NCBI GenBank assembly: GCA_030652255.1
Contig: JAUSAZ010000012.1
Span: forward strand, 269,049 to 333,048
Direction: 5' to 3'
DNA length: 64,000 nucleotides
Origin: Myxococcales bacterium
Lineage (GTDB): Bacteria > Myxococcota_A > Polyangia > Polyangiales > Ga0077539
Under the pieces are notes generated by a model. That model was not told where the DNA came from. It did not search any database and worked only from the letters and a program-made list of their open reading frames with translations. This document shows positions 1-7,739 of this stretch, piece by piece. Position numbers and translations under genes: made by a program. Positions within the stretch are counted from its first letter, which is position 1, and each line of letters begins with the position of its first letter.

Positions 1-568
1 CCGCCACCTTCGCGCGCGCCTTCGCGGGCTCGGCGGTCGCCGGGCGCGCGCTGCTGCGGGAGGGCTCCGGGGTCGAGTAGAGGTCGCTCGCCGGCGCGGC
101 GACCGCCACCGCCGCGGGCGCCTCGGCCGCGGGGGGCGGCGCGATCGACGCGAAGAGGTCGTTGCCCATGAAGGGCGCCTCGTGCTCGGCCGACGGCGCG
201 CTGAACACCGCCGCGAGCTCGCCGACCTCCTGCATGGGGAGCCAGCCGTCGAAGCCGTCGCGCCACACGTAGGTCTCGGCGTCGATGTGGCCGCCGGCGA
301 GCATCTCGCGCACCTGCGGGATGCTGTACGGCCCCTGCTGCTCGCCGTTGAGCACGACGTGCCAGATGGGCTCTTCGCCACCCGCCGAGGTGTCCATCGC
401 GCGCGTCGCCTCGTCCTCCGCCGGACGCTGCGGCTCGGCGTAGTCGGTGCCCCGGACGATGATGTCCGACGAGCACTTCTTGCACTTGATCTTGAAGACC
501 TTCTTACCCTGGACCTTCTCGTCCGCGATCTTGTAGGCCGCTCCGCAGCTCTGGCATTCGATCTTCAT
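1..568 (-). CDS. Zinc ribbon plus GYF domain protein (3' end outside window)
   Basis: The gene starts at 568 and runs off the left edge, leaving 189 codons. The first 32 residues form a four-cysteine zinc ribbon (C5, C8, C29, C32) of the MJ0042 type. Residues about 68-115 form a GYF_2 domain with a GPY motif at 79-81 and 'WRDGFDGWLPM' further on. An Ala/Pro-rich linker follows. Zinc ribbon-GYF N-termini are known in myxobacterial regulatory and motility proteins such as GltJ of the gliding machinery. That specific identity is a guess here because the membrane and C-terminal parts are not visible. GYF domains bind proline-rich peptides. Confidence 0.85.
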   Translation of the reverse strand, partial: MKIECQSCGAAYKIADEKVQGKKVFKIKCKKCSSDIIVRGTDYAEPQRPAEDEATRAMDTSAGGEEPIWHVVLNGEQQGPYSIPQVREMLAGGHIDAETYVWRDGFDGWLPMQEVGELAAVFSAPSAEHEAPFMGNDLFASIAPPPAAEAPAAVAVAAPASDLYSTPEPSRSSARPATAEPAKARAKVA

Positions 569-771
569 GTGGCTCTGTCCCGTGCGAGGCCCTGGCGTGG
601 TCGGATGATGGATGGACGCGGGTCTGGCGGACTACTGAAGCGCGCGAGGTCGCGCTTCTTCCTGCGCCGTGGTCGCGCATTCTAGAGATCCGCGGAATCT
701 GGGGTCAAGCGCGGTGTTCGCGCGTACAAGGCTTCGATCGGCGGGAGCGGCAGCCCTTGGGATGAAGTTGT

Positions 772-2274
772 TCATCCGTCGTTGAGGCGCTCGCCGTCGT
801 CGACGCAGAAGTCCATGAGGGGCTCGTAACGGCGCTGACACTTCGGGCACACACGCGCGCGAGGGGCGACGACCGGCGCCGCCGAAGCCGCAGCGGCCGT
901 GCCTGCTGCCACGAGCGCCGCGCCGTCCTCGGTGCAGAACACCGACGCGTCGGAGAATTCCTTCGCGCACACCGGGCACCGCCTGGGCAACGGCGCGGGC
1001 GGCGGGGCGACCGCAGGCGCCCCTCTCGGCGGGTCGATCACCGTCGGGTACACCTCGACCGGCGCAGCTTCCCGACGCCCGCGCCCCGTCGGCTCGGGCT
1101 CCGGCATCGGGGCTACGGCCACCGCCGCACGCCGCACCGTCGGCGACTCGCTCTCCTCGACCACCGGCGCGGGCTGCTTGCGGCGCGCGAAGAGCCACCC
1201 GAGCAGCGCGAGCACGGCGACGCCCCCGAGCGCCGCGATCAGCAGCGGAATCCAGGCGGGGCGCGCGCTCGGCGCCTCGGTGGTGACCGACACCCCCAGC
1301 GACTGGCCTCCGCCCGGGTCGACCGCCTCGACGGAGGCGTCCTCCTCCTCGATGTGCGCGGCCGCCAGCGAGCGGTACTGATCCTCGCTCACGATCGTCG
1401 CGACGGCCCTCGCGCTGAGCCTCCCCGCGGTGGCGATGACCTCCACCGTGCCCTCGCCGCGGGTCGACGTCACGCACCCGCGGTCGAACGTCACGTCCGC
1501 GGCCCCCTGCGTCGAACGCGACGACCAGGCGACGGCGGCGCCGTCGATGTCACACCGCGCGGCGTCGAGCACCCGCGCGCGGAAGCACGTCCGACCGCCG
1601 ACCGGCAGGCTGCGCCGCGAGGGCGAGATCAACAGCACGCTCGCCGCGCCGACCCGCGCGCACCGCCGCACCGCTGGCGTCGGCACGGGCGGCGTGGGCG
1701 TGGGCGTGGGCGTGGGCGTGGGCGTGGGCGTGGGCGTGGGCGTGGGCGTGGGCGTGGGCGTGGGAGCGGGCGCAGCGCCGATGCGTTCGTACTCGCGCAC
1801 CATCACCGAGCTTGCGCGGCAGACCGAACCCTGGATGTTCCACTCGTACTCGGTCTCTTCCCGCAGCGAGAGGCGGGTGTTGCCCTCGGCGGAGACGGTG
1901 TACGTCGCCCGCTCGCCGAGCGCGGCGCCGTCTGGCGTGCTGCACGTGGTCACCCAGCGCGTGGCCGACGGGTGCGACGCGCTCCGCACCGCGACGTCGC
2001 GGTTGTCGCTCCAGCACCGATCGGAGCGCAGCGTGCGGCCGCCGATGTCGACGCTGAGGCTCGCCCCGCTGGCGCGCACGGTCGCCTCGCGCCCGACGCT
2101 GCCGCGCCTCGAGGACGGCCGCGCGCCGCAGCCCGGGCCCCACTCACGGATGGTGACGTCGAGGTCGTCGCGGGTGCTGCGCCACGCGCCGTTGAGGTCC
2201 TGCGCGCCGCCGATGGCCGGGAGGGCGTACGACGCGACCGCGACGAGCGCCGCGATGAACAGGGGACGGATCAT
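772..2274 (-). CDS. Exported membrane protein with Thr-Pro repeat and two C-terminal zinc ribbons
   Basis: Unrecognised protein of 500 residues. I start it at 2274, where 'MIRPLFIAALVAVA' gives a signal peptide; the longer frame to 2316 would bury this. After an extracytoplasmic domain of about 150 residues comes a Thr-Pro repeat (about 170-193), then a region resembling a bacterial Ig-like fold. A transmembrane helix lies at about 340-362 and a cytoplasmic tail follows with two CxxC...C zinc-ribbon modules (about 430-458 and 471-499), one starting 'CPVCAKEF' and the other 'CPKCQRRY'. The layout suggests an envelope protein that links outside and inside. It lies downstream of etfA on the same strand, but a strong hairpin separates them. 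Confidence 0.75.
   Translation of the reverse strand: MIRPLFIAALVAVASYALPAIGGAQDLNGAWRSTRDDLDVTIREWGPGCGARPSSRRGSVGREATVRASGASLSVDIGGRTLRSDRCWSDNRDVAVRSASHPSATRWVTTCSTPDGAALGERATYTVSAEGNTRLSLREETEYEWNIQGSVCRASSVMVREYERIGAAPAPTPTPTPTPTPTPTPTPTPTPTPTPPVPTPAVRRCARVGAASVLLISPSRRSLPVGGRTCFRARVLDAARCDIDGAAVAWSSRSTQGAADVTFDRGCVTSTRGEGTVEVIATAGRLSARAVATIVSEDQYRSLAAAHIEEEDASVEAVDPGGGQSLGVSVTTEAPSARPAWIPLLIAALGGVAVLALLGWLFARRKQPAPVVEESESPTVRRAAVAVAPMPEPEPTGRGRREAAPVEVYPTVIDPPRGAPAVAPPPAPLPRRCPVCAKEFSDASVFCTEDGAALVAAGTAAAASAAPVVAPRARVCPKCQRRYEPLMDFCVDDGERLNDG
1694..1764. repeat. Hexanucleotide tandem repeat (GTGGGC), about 12 copies
   Basis: The plus strand reads GTGGGC in perfect tandem from 1694 to 1764. 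On the coding (minus) strand it encodes alternating Thr and Pro in the linker of the membrane protein at 772-2274. The unit is a multiple of three, so copy-number change would alter linker length without breaking the frame. Confidence 0.95.
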
Positions 2275-2294
2275 GGGAGGGGGTGGACAGTATC

Positions 2295-2330
2295 GGCCCG
2301 CGCGGTCTTTGACCACAATCCGCGCGGGCC
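2295..2330 (-). terminator. Strong GC hairpin after the etf operon
   Basis: A perfect 11-bp stem, GGCCCGCGCGG (2295-2305) and its complement (2320-2330), encloses a 14-base loop. It lies between the etfA stop and the start of the next minus-strand gene, so it probably ends or attenuates the etf transcript. There is no clear T run after it. Confidence 0.55.
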
Positions 2331-2347
2331 CTCGGAAGATGGGCGCT

Positions 2348-3316
2348 TCAGCCCTCGGCGCGGATCTTCTTCACGGCCTCGGTGAGCTCCGGGACGGCCT
2401 TGTAGAGGTCCGCCACGAGGCCGTAGTCCGCGAGCTGGAAGATGGGCGCCTCGGGGTCCTTGTTGATGGCCACGATGACCTTGCTGTTCTTCATCCCGGC
2501 GATGTGCTGGATGGCGCCGGAGATGCCGACGGCGATGTACAGCTTCGGCGCGACGACCTTGCCGGTCTGCCCCACCTGGAGGTCGTTGGGCACGTAGCCC
2601 GCGTCTACCGCCGCGCGGCTGGCGCCCATGGCGGCGCCCATCACGTCGACGAGCGGCTCGAGCACGGTCTTGAAGCCCTCGGCGGACTTGAGCGAGCGGC
2701 CGCCCGACACGACCACCTTCGCCTCGGCGAGCTCGGGCCGCGCCGACTTCACCTCGTCGAAGCTCACGAACTCCACGCGCCCCGCGAGTGGCGCGTCGAC
2801 CGCGGCGACGGCCTCGACCGGCGACGCCCCGCCGCTCGGCGCGGCGGCCTCGAACTCCGACTGCCGCGCGCTGACCACCTGGGTGGCCGTGGTGACCTGC
2901 ATGGTCGCGAGCGCGTTGCCCGCGTACATCGGGCGCTTGTACGAGAGCACACCCCCGGACGCCTCGACGCCCGCGATGTCGCTCGCGAAGCCGGCCCCGA
3001 GCCGCGCGGCGACGCGGGGCGCGAGGTCCTTGCCGAAGGAGCTCGCGGTCACGGCGACCACGCTGTACCCGCTGGCGGCCGCGGACACGGTGGGCGCGAA
3101 CACCTCGCCGACGTAGTGGGCGAAGCGCGCGTCGTCGGCGACCTTCACGGCGCCGGCCCCGAAGGCGCGCAGCTCCTCGACCGCCGCGCCCACGCCGTGC
3201 CCGATCACGAGCACGTCGAAGGGCATGCCCGCCAGGCGCGCGAAGGAGATCGCGCTGTGGGTGGTCTTCTTCAGTTTGCCCGCGGAGACCTCTGCAACAA
3301 CCAGGATCTTGCTCAT
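2348..3316 (-). CDS. etfA: Electron transfer flavoprotein, alpha subunit
   Basis: 322 residues, the usual length for EtfA. It is the FAD-carrying subunit of the soluble heterodimer that passes electrons from acyl-CoA and similar dehydrogenases to the quinone pool through ETF-quinone oxidoreductase. The C-terminal FAD-binding signature is clear from about residue 245, with '[20 protein letters not shown]' followed by '[11 protein letters not shown]'. The start ATG at 3316 has GGGAG eight bases upstream. It follows etfB by 16 bases and is surely co-transcribed with it. No acyl-CoA dehydrogenase or ETF-QO gene is in the window. Confidence 0.96.
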   Translation of the reverse strand: MSKILVVAEVSAGKLKKTTHSAISFARLAGMPFDVLVIGHGVGAAVEELRAFGAGAVKVADDARFAHYVGEVFAPTVSAAASGYSVVAVTASSFGKDLAPRVAARLGAGFASDIAGVEASGGVLSYKRPMYAGNALATMQVTTATQVVSARQSEFEAAAPSGGASPVEAVAAVDAPLAGRVEFVSFDEVKSARPELAEAKVVVSGGRSLKSAEGFKTVLEPLVDVMGAAMGASRAAVDAGYVPNDLQVGQTGKVVAPKLYIAVGISGAIQHIAGMKNSKVIVAINKDPEAPIFQLADYGLVADLYKAVPELTEAVKKIRAEG

Positions 3317-3332
3317 CTCAATCGCTCCCGTC

Positions 3333-4169
3333 TCAGAGGACCTTCGCCTCGGTGCGCAGCTTCTGGACCAGCTCGGCGACGTCCTTGACCTTGACGCCGC
3401 CCTTGCGCGCCGGCGGCAGCGCGAAGCTCACGTACTTCGACTTCAGGGCCGCGTCGACGCCGAGCGACGCGATGGGCGCCTCGACGATGGGCTTGGTCTT
3501 CGCCTTGATGATCATCGGGAGCGGCGTGAAGCGCGCGCCCTCGGGGTACGCGAAGGTCGCCGGCGTCACGTGGTTGACCACGCTCTTCGGCGCGACGATG
3601 CGCAGGTCGACGGAGATCACCGCCGGCAGCGTGAGCTTCAGCTTGATGACCCCGCCGTCGACCTCGCGGCCCACGATGGCGGTCTTCTTGTCGGCGCTGA
3701 GCTCGATGCTCATGGCGAAGGTGGCGCTCGGCCACTGGAGCAGCTCGGCGAGGATCTGCCCCACCTGGTTGCTGTCGCCGTCGACGGCCTGCTTGCCGAG
3801 CACCACGAGGTCGGGCTTCTGCTGCTCGACGACCTTGGCGAGGGCGCGGGCCACGAGGTCGCCGTCGAGCGACTCGTCGTCGGCGTGGAAGAGCAGCCCG
3901 TCGTCGCCGCCCATCGCGAGGGCCTGGCGGATGTTGGTCGCCGCCTCCTTCGGGCCGAACGACACGATCGTGAGCTTGTCGCCCGCGATGCGCGCCTTGG
4001 TCTGCCCGTTTTCGAGGAGCCGCAGCGAGGCCTCGACGGCGTACTCGTCGAAGGGGTTCGCCTTCGGCTCGAGGCCCGTGGTCTCGATCTTCGCGCCCCC
4101 GGCGCCGATCTTGATCTTGTTGGCGTTGTCCGGATCTGCCGTTCGCTTCAGTGGAACCAGGATCTTCAC
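3333..4169 (-). CDS. etfB: Electron transfer flavoprotein, beta subunit
   Basis: 278 residues, slightly longer than the typical 250. The N-terminus 'MKILVPLKRTADPDN' is typical of EtfB, which binds AMP and forms the docking face for the dehydrogenases. The start is GTG at 4169 with GAGGAG upstream. It is the first gene of the etfB-etfA operon, with a promoter candidate at 4257-4285. The motif 'LGKQAVDGDSNQVGQILAEL' is the conserved nucleotide-binding region of the family. Confidence 0.96.
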   Translation of the reverse strand: MKILVPLKRTADPDNANKIKIGAGGAKIETTGLEPKANPFDEYAVEASLRLLENGQTKARIAGDKLTIVSFGPKEAATNIRQALAMGGDDGLLFHADDESLDGDLVARALAKVVEQQKPDLVVLGKQAVDGDSNQVGQILAELLQWPSATFAMSIELSADKKTAIVGREVDGGVIKLKLTLPAVISVDLRIVAPKSVVNHVTPATFAYPEGARFTPLPMIIKAKTKPIVEAPIASLGVDAALKSKYVSFALPPARKGGVKVKDVAELVQKLRTEAKVL

Positions 4170-4256
4170 GGTGCCGTCTCCTCGCTGACGGTTGAGGCTG
4201 TACCCACGCCGCCCTCGTGCCCGGTGGGCGTTGAGGATCGGCGCTGCGCGGCGGTG

Positions 4257-4285
4257 GTGTAGGTTCTGACGGCGCGGCGTGTCAA
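4257..4285 (-). promoter_or_regulatory. Candidate sigma-70 promoter of etfBA
   Basis: On the minus strand a perfect TTGACA (4285-4280) is followed after 17 bases by CTACAC (TACACC with an 18-base spacer). It would give a leader of about 80 bases before the etfB GTG. The -35 is strong and the -10 weak. Confidence 0.45.
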
Positions 4286-4306
4286 CCCGCGGCGGTCACT
4301 GAGCCG

Positions 4307-5269
4307 TCATTCAGTCGCGGACTTGATCTTGCGCGCGCGGGCTTCGGCCCACGCGATGACCCTGGCCTCGGGCTCGGAGCCCGTGAAGCGGGACAGCTCC
4401 TGGATGCCGGTGGGCGACGTGACGTTGACCTCCGTGAGGCGCCCGCCGATGACGTCGAGGCCGACGAAGTACAGACCGTCGCGGCGCAGGCGCTCGCTCA
4501 CCGCGGCGATGATGGCCCGGTCGTGCTCGTCGAGCTCGCAGGGCTCGACCCGGCCGCCCACGTGGATGTTGCTGCGCGACTCGTCTTCCCGCGGCACCCG
4601 CAGGATGGCCCCGAGGGGCTCGCCGTCGAGCAGCAGCACGCGCTTGTCTCCCTCGCGCACCGCGGGCAGGAACTCCTGCACCATCGCGAAGCGCTTCCCC
4701 TCCATGGTCAGGGTCTCGACGATGGAGCGGAAGTTCTTGTCGGCGAGGTCGACCACCATGATCCCGCGGCCGCCGGCCCCGTCGAGGGGCTTCATCACGC
4801 CGGGCCCGCCGAGCTCTTCGAGGAAGGCCCGGATGTCGGCCTCCTTCGCGCTGACGATGGTGCGCGGCGTGACCGCCGGGAAGTGCATCGCGTAGAGCTT
4901 CTCGTTGGCGTCGCGGATGCCGCGCGGGTCGTTGACGATCAGCACTCGCCCGCGCACCTGCTCGAGGAGCAGGGTGTTGTAGAGGTACTGCACGTCGAAG
5001 GGGGGATCGGTGCGGATGAACACCGCGTCGAGCGCGCCCACGTCCAGCACCTCCGGCGCGTCGCGCTCGAAGTGCCCCGGCGGCGCGACCGCCCGCACGC
5101 GGGTGCGCCACATCGTCCCGTAGACGGTGCCGCGAGCGCCGATGAGGTCGGCCGGCCCGATGGTGTAGACCTCGTGCCCGCGGCGCTGGGCCTCGAGCAT
5201 GAGCGCGAAGGTGGTGTCCTTGTCGACGAGCACCCGCTCGATCGGGTCCATGAGAAAGGCGAAGCGCAT
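4307..5269 (-). CDS. gshB: Glutathione synthetase (ATP-grasp)
   Basis: 320 residues, the normal GshB length. It makes glutathione from gamma-glutamylcysteine and glycine using ATP. The start 'MRFAFLMDPIERVLV' is the typical GshB N-terminus, and GGAGG at 5281-5285 lies 11 bases upstream of ATG 5269, so I reject the longer start at 5296. The ATP-grasp core shows 'KPLDGAGGRGIMVVD' and the C-terminal 'NVTSPTGIQELSR' (an N-x-T-S-P-T-G metal and substrate loop). No gshA is visible nearby, so the first step of the pathway must be encoded elsewhere. Confidence 0.95.
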   Translation of the reverse strand: MRFAFLMDPIERVLVDKDTTFALMLEAQRRGHEVYTIGPADLIGARGTVYGTMWRTRVRAVAPPGHFERDAPEVLDVGALDAVFIRTDPPFDVQYLYNTLLLEQVRGRVLIVNDPRGIRDANEKLYAMHFPAVTPRTIVSAKEADIRAFLEELGGPGVMKPLDGAGGRGIMVVDLADKNFRSIVETLTMEGKRFAMVQEFLPAVREGDKRVLLLDGEPLGAILRVPREDESRSNIHVGGRVEPCELDEHDRAIIAAVSERLRRDGLYFVGLDVIGGRLTEVNVTSPTGIQELSRFTGSEPEARVIAWAEARARKIKSATE

Positions 5270-5376
5270 CGGGTTGTAGACCTCCGGCGGCACCATAGCG
5301 GCAGCGCGCCCAAGTCGGAACCCGGAACCGCCGCATCGCCCCTCCCCCTGCCGAGATTACGGCCCCCCAAATGAGC

Positions 5377-5414
5377 TGAAGGCGCGACACGGAGGTGATC
5401 CGTGCGCGCCTTCA
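5377..5414 (-). terminator. Long hairpin downstream of the H1-like gene
   Basis: Arms 5377-5393 and 5399-5414 pair over about 16 bp with one bulged base around a GGTGA loop. It begins about 40 bases after the H1-like stop codon (5456) on the minus strand and lies ahead of gshB. It is a good intrinsic-terminator candidate, though only a short T-rich stretch follows. Confidence 0.6.
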
Positions 5415-5455
5415 ACCGCGGGCCCTGCTGAGGGTGCTCCGCTCGATGCGAGGTC

Positions 5456-5806
5456 TTACTCTTCCTCGCCGCCACCCGAGGCCGCCGGGGTCGCCGGGGC
5501 AGCGGGCTTCTTGGCGCGGGGAGCAGCCTTCTTGGCCGGAGCTGCCTTCTTGGCCGCCGGAGCGGCCTTCTTGGCAGCGGGCTTCTTGGCCGGAGCGGCC
5601 TTCTTGGCCGCCGGCTTCTTGGCAGCGGCCTTCTTGGCCGGAGCAGCCTTCTTGGCCGCCGGCTTCTTGGCCGCCGGCTTCTTGGCAGCAGCCTTCTTGG
5701 CTGCGGGCTTCGCCGCGGCCTTCTTGGCTGCCGGCTTCTTCGCCGCGGGCTTCTTCGCCGCCGGCTTCTTGGCCTTGGGGGCCGCCTTCTTCTTTGCAGT
5801 CGCCAT
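5456..5806 (-). CDS. Histone H1-like lysine/alanine/proline-rich DNA-binding protein
   Basis: 116 residues made almost entirely of [10 protein letters not shown]-type repeats, ending in a short acidic tail (GGGEEE). Such proteins bind DNA nonspecifically through lysine and resemble the eukaryotic H1 tail; H1-like proteins of this kind occur in myxobacteria and other bacteria. The start '[11 protein letters not shown]' at 5806 has GGAGG nine bases upstream, so the longer in-frame extension to 6088 is not coding. A promoter with a perfect TTGACA lies just upstream and a hairpin lies downstream, so it is probably a well-expressed single-gene unit. The repeat may change length by recombination. 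Confidence 0.88.
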   Translation of the reverse strand: MATAKKKAAPKAKKPAAKKPAAKKPAAKKAAAKPAAKKAAAKKPAAKKPAAKKAAPAKKAAAKKPAAKKAAPAKKPAAKKAAPAAKKAAPAKKAAPRAKKPAAPATPAASGGGEEE

Positions 5807-5843
5807 GGAACCTGACCTCCAGTGATGAGGTTGACTGTTAGGT

Positions 5844-5871
5844 AATGTATCGTCTCTTGGGCTGGTGTCAA
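5844..5871 (-). promoter_or_regulatory. Sigma-70 promoter of the H1-like gene
   Basis: On the minus strand TTGACA (5871-5866) is separated by 16 bases from TACATT (5849-5844). Transcription would start near 5836, giving a leader of about 30 bases to ATG 5806. Confidence 0.6.
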
Positions 5872-5921
5872 GCATGTCAGCGCATGGCGAAGTACGTTTG
5901 GTTGGGGAGAGGGTCATTTCG

Positions 5922-5949
5922 TTGACTTTCCCCAGGAGCTCTGTTTTAC
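5922..5949 (+). promoter_or_regulatory. Weak promoter candidate for the OmpA lipoprotein gene
   Basis: TTGACT (5922-5927) is followed after 16 bases by TTTTAC (5944-5949), about 40 bases before the GTG start. Only the -35 is convincing. Confidence 0.3.
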
Positions 5950-5990
5950 GTCTGGCGGGTTTTCGAGAGCTTTTTGAGAGGTAACCGAGC

Positions 5991-6857
5991 GTGACGCGAG
6001 GCCTGGTCGGTGGTTCGTTGGCGGTGCTGTTGTTGCTCGGGTGCGGGCACGGCGAGGCCGAGTGGCAGGGCAAGCTCCGGGAGATCACGACGCTCCGGGG
6101 TCAGTTGCGCGACCTCACGGGCGAGCGCGACCACCTGCGGGAGCAGTTCGAGGGGATGCAGGCGTCCAACGCGACGATGGCCCACCGCCTCGAAGAGCTC
6201 GGGCAGAACGTCTCCCAGCTACAGGCTCAAGGGCAGGAGCAGGCCAGCGCGCTCACGGCGGCGCAGCAGCGCGAGGCCGAGCTCCGTCGGCGGCAGCAGC
6301 TCGCCGAGGCGCGGCTCAGCACCTACCGAAACATGCTCGCGCAGTTTCAGTCGATGATCTCCGCGGGGCAGCTGCGGGTGCGCACCGTGCGCGGGCGGAT
6401 GGTCATCGAGCTCCCCGCGGGCATCCTCTTCGACTCCGGCCGCGCCGAGCTCCGCACCGAGGGCCAGCAGGTGCTCCGCCAGGTCGCCACGGTGCTCGCG
6501 CAGATCCGCGACCGCGACTTCCTCGTGGCCGGCCACACCGACAACGTGCAGCTCGGGCGCGGCGGCCGCTTCGCCGACAACTGGGACCTCTCCGCCGCCC
6601 GGGCGCTCAACGTCGTGCGCTTCCTGGCGGCGAGCAACGTCGCCGCGGTGCACCTCGGCGGCGCCGGCTACGGCGAGCACCAGCCCGCGCGCGCGAACGA
6701 CACCGAAGACAACCGCGCGCAGAACCGCCGGGTCGAGATCATCCTCATGCCCAACATGGAGGAGCTGCCCGACCTGTCCTCGTTCGACAACGCCGCCCCC
6801 GCCCCCGCCCCCGCCCCCGCCCCTGCCCCTGCCCCTGCCCCCGCGCCCACGCGCTGA
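5991..6857 (+). CDS. OmpA-family lipoprotein with coiled coil
   Basis: 288 residues from a GTG start preceded by GAGAGG. The signal peptide ends in a lipobox, LLLGC, with C18 as the lipidated residue. Residues about 25-115 are rich in Leu, Gln and Arg heptads and should form a coiled coil. The OmpA C-terminal peptidoglycan-binding domain follows (about 130-250), with 'LFDSGRAELRTEGQQVL', 'GHTDN', 'NWDLSAARA' and 'NRAQNRRVEI'. The tail is an Ala-Pro repeat encoded by tandem GCCCCY hexamers (about 6797-6842). It probably tethers the outer membrane to the cell wall. It is transcribed divergently from the H1-like gene. Confidence 0.93.
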   Translation: MTRGLVGGSLAVLLLLGCGHGEAEWQGKLREITTLRGQLRDLTGERDHLREQFEGMQASNATMAHRLEELGQNVSQLQAQGQEQASALTAAQQREAELRRRQQLAEARLSTYRNMLAQFQSMISAGQLRVRTVRGRMVIELPAGILFDSGRAELRTEGQQVLRQVATVLAQIRDRDFLVAGHTDNVQLGRGGRFADNWDLSAARALNVVRFLAASNVAAVHLGGAGYGEHQPARANDTEDNRAQNRRVEIILMPNMEELPDLSSFDNAAPAPAPAPAPAPAPAPAPTR

Positions 6858-6894
6858 AGCCACAGACCTTTGACGTCCATGTGACGGGGCGATC

Positions 6895-6923
6895 TTGACG
6901 CGTGTGCGTCATTCGTCTATCGT
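6895..6923 (+). promoter_or_regulatory. Sigma-70 promoter candidate upstream of carD
   Basis: TTGACG (6895-6900), a 17-base spacer and TATCGT (6918-6923). It would give a leader of about 200 bases before the CarD start, with a small GACGGG/CCCGTC hairpin (7092-7108) just ahead of the AGAGGAG ribosome-binding site. The stretch 6858-7129 holds nothing else that I can see. Confidence 0.5.
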
Positions 6924-7129
6924 CCGCCCGCCTCCCGCATGTGCCCACCTGGATCTGTCTCCCTCCCAAGAGGGTCCCAGATCGCTTCGGTGCATTGCGC
7001 ACCAGGTCATCGCCGCGTCGTCTCTTCGACGCTGCGTCAGCATTTGTCGGGATGAGTCCGGGACTCAGAAGAGTTTCCCGGCGCACACGGTGACGGGCCG
7101 AACCCGTCTCTAAAGTCAGAGGAGTAACG

Positions 7130-7636
7130 ATGCAAGAGGCACGGATCTCGGAGTTCAAGGTCGGCGACAAGGCCGTCTACCCGGCCCAGGGCGTTGCAGA
7201 GGTGGTGAGCATCGAGGAGCGGGAGATCGCCGGCTCGAGGCAGCGCTTCTACGTGCTCCGCATCCTCGACTCCGAGCGCCGCATCATGGTGCCCGTGAAG
7301 AACGCCGACGTCGTCGGGCTCCGCAACGTGATCTGCGAGGCCGAGATCCGGGAGATCTTCGAGATCCTCCGGGAGCGCACCGTCGCCTACGACAACCAGA
7401 CGTGGAACCGCCGTTACCGCGGCTTCATGGACAAGATCAAGACCGGCAGCATCTACGACGTCGCCGAGGTGCTGCGCGACCTCTACCGCCTGAAGACCGA
7501 GAAGTCCCTCTCCTTCGGGGAGAAGCGGATGCTCGAGAACGCCCGTGGCCTCGTCGTGAAGGAGCTCGCGATCGCCCTCGACCGCACCGAAGACTCGGTG
7601 CGCGAGGAGATCGAGGCCATCTTCACCACCAACTGA
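7130..7636 (+). CDS. CarD/CdnL-family RNA polymerase-binding regulator
   Basis: 168 residues, the length of Myxococcus CdnL and mycobacterial CarD. The N-terminal Tudor-like domain (about 10-65, 'FKVGDKAVYPAQGVAEVV') contacts the RNA polymerase beta subunit. The helical C-terminal domain (about 75-160) contacts promoter DNA and stabilises open complexes, especially at rRNA promoters. There is no high-mobility-group-like tail, so it matches CdnL rather than full-length CarD of M. xanthus. The start ATG has AGAGGAG at good spacing. The H1-like gene, also nucleoid-related, lies 1.3 kb away. Confidence 0.94.
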   Translation: MQEARISEFKVGDKAVYPAQGVAEVVSIEEREIAGSRQRFYVLRILDSERRIMVPVKNADVVGLRNVICEAEIREIFEILRERTVAYDNQTWNRRYRGFMDKIKTGSIYDVAEVLRDLYRLKTEKSLSFGEKRMLENARGLVVKELAIALDRTEDSVREEIEAIFTTN

Positions 7637-7739
7637 GCCGCCCGGCTCGTTCGCTCTTCCATCCCTCCCTCGTCGGAGTACCCTCCCCCCTCGACGCGGC
7701 GCAGTCGGGCGCTGCGCGATAGCGTTTGGTTCTCAATCC

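Noticed and set aside
1694-1764. Possible CRISPR-like array
   Set aside because: The hexamer repeats are directly abutting with no spacers and are coding.
5511-5825. Plus-strand hydrophobic AGAAFLAAG-repeat open frame
   Set aside because: It is the antisense of the Lys/Ala repeat gene; lysine codons AAG read CTT (Leu/Phe) on the other strand.
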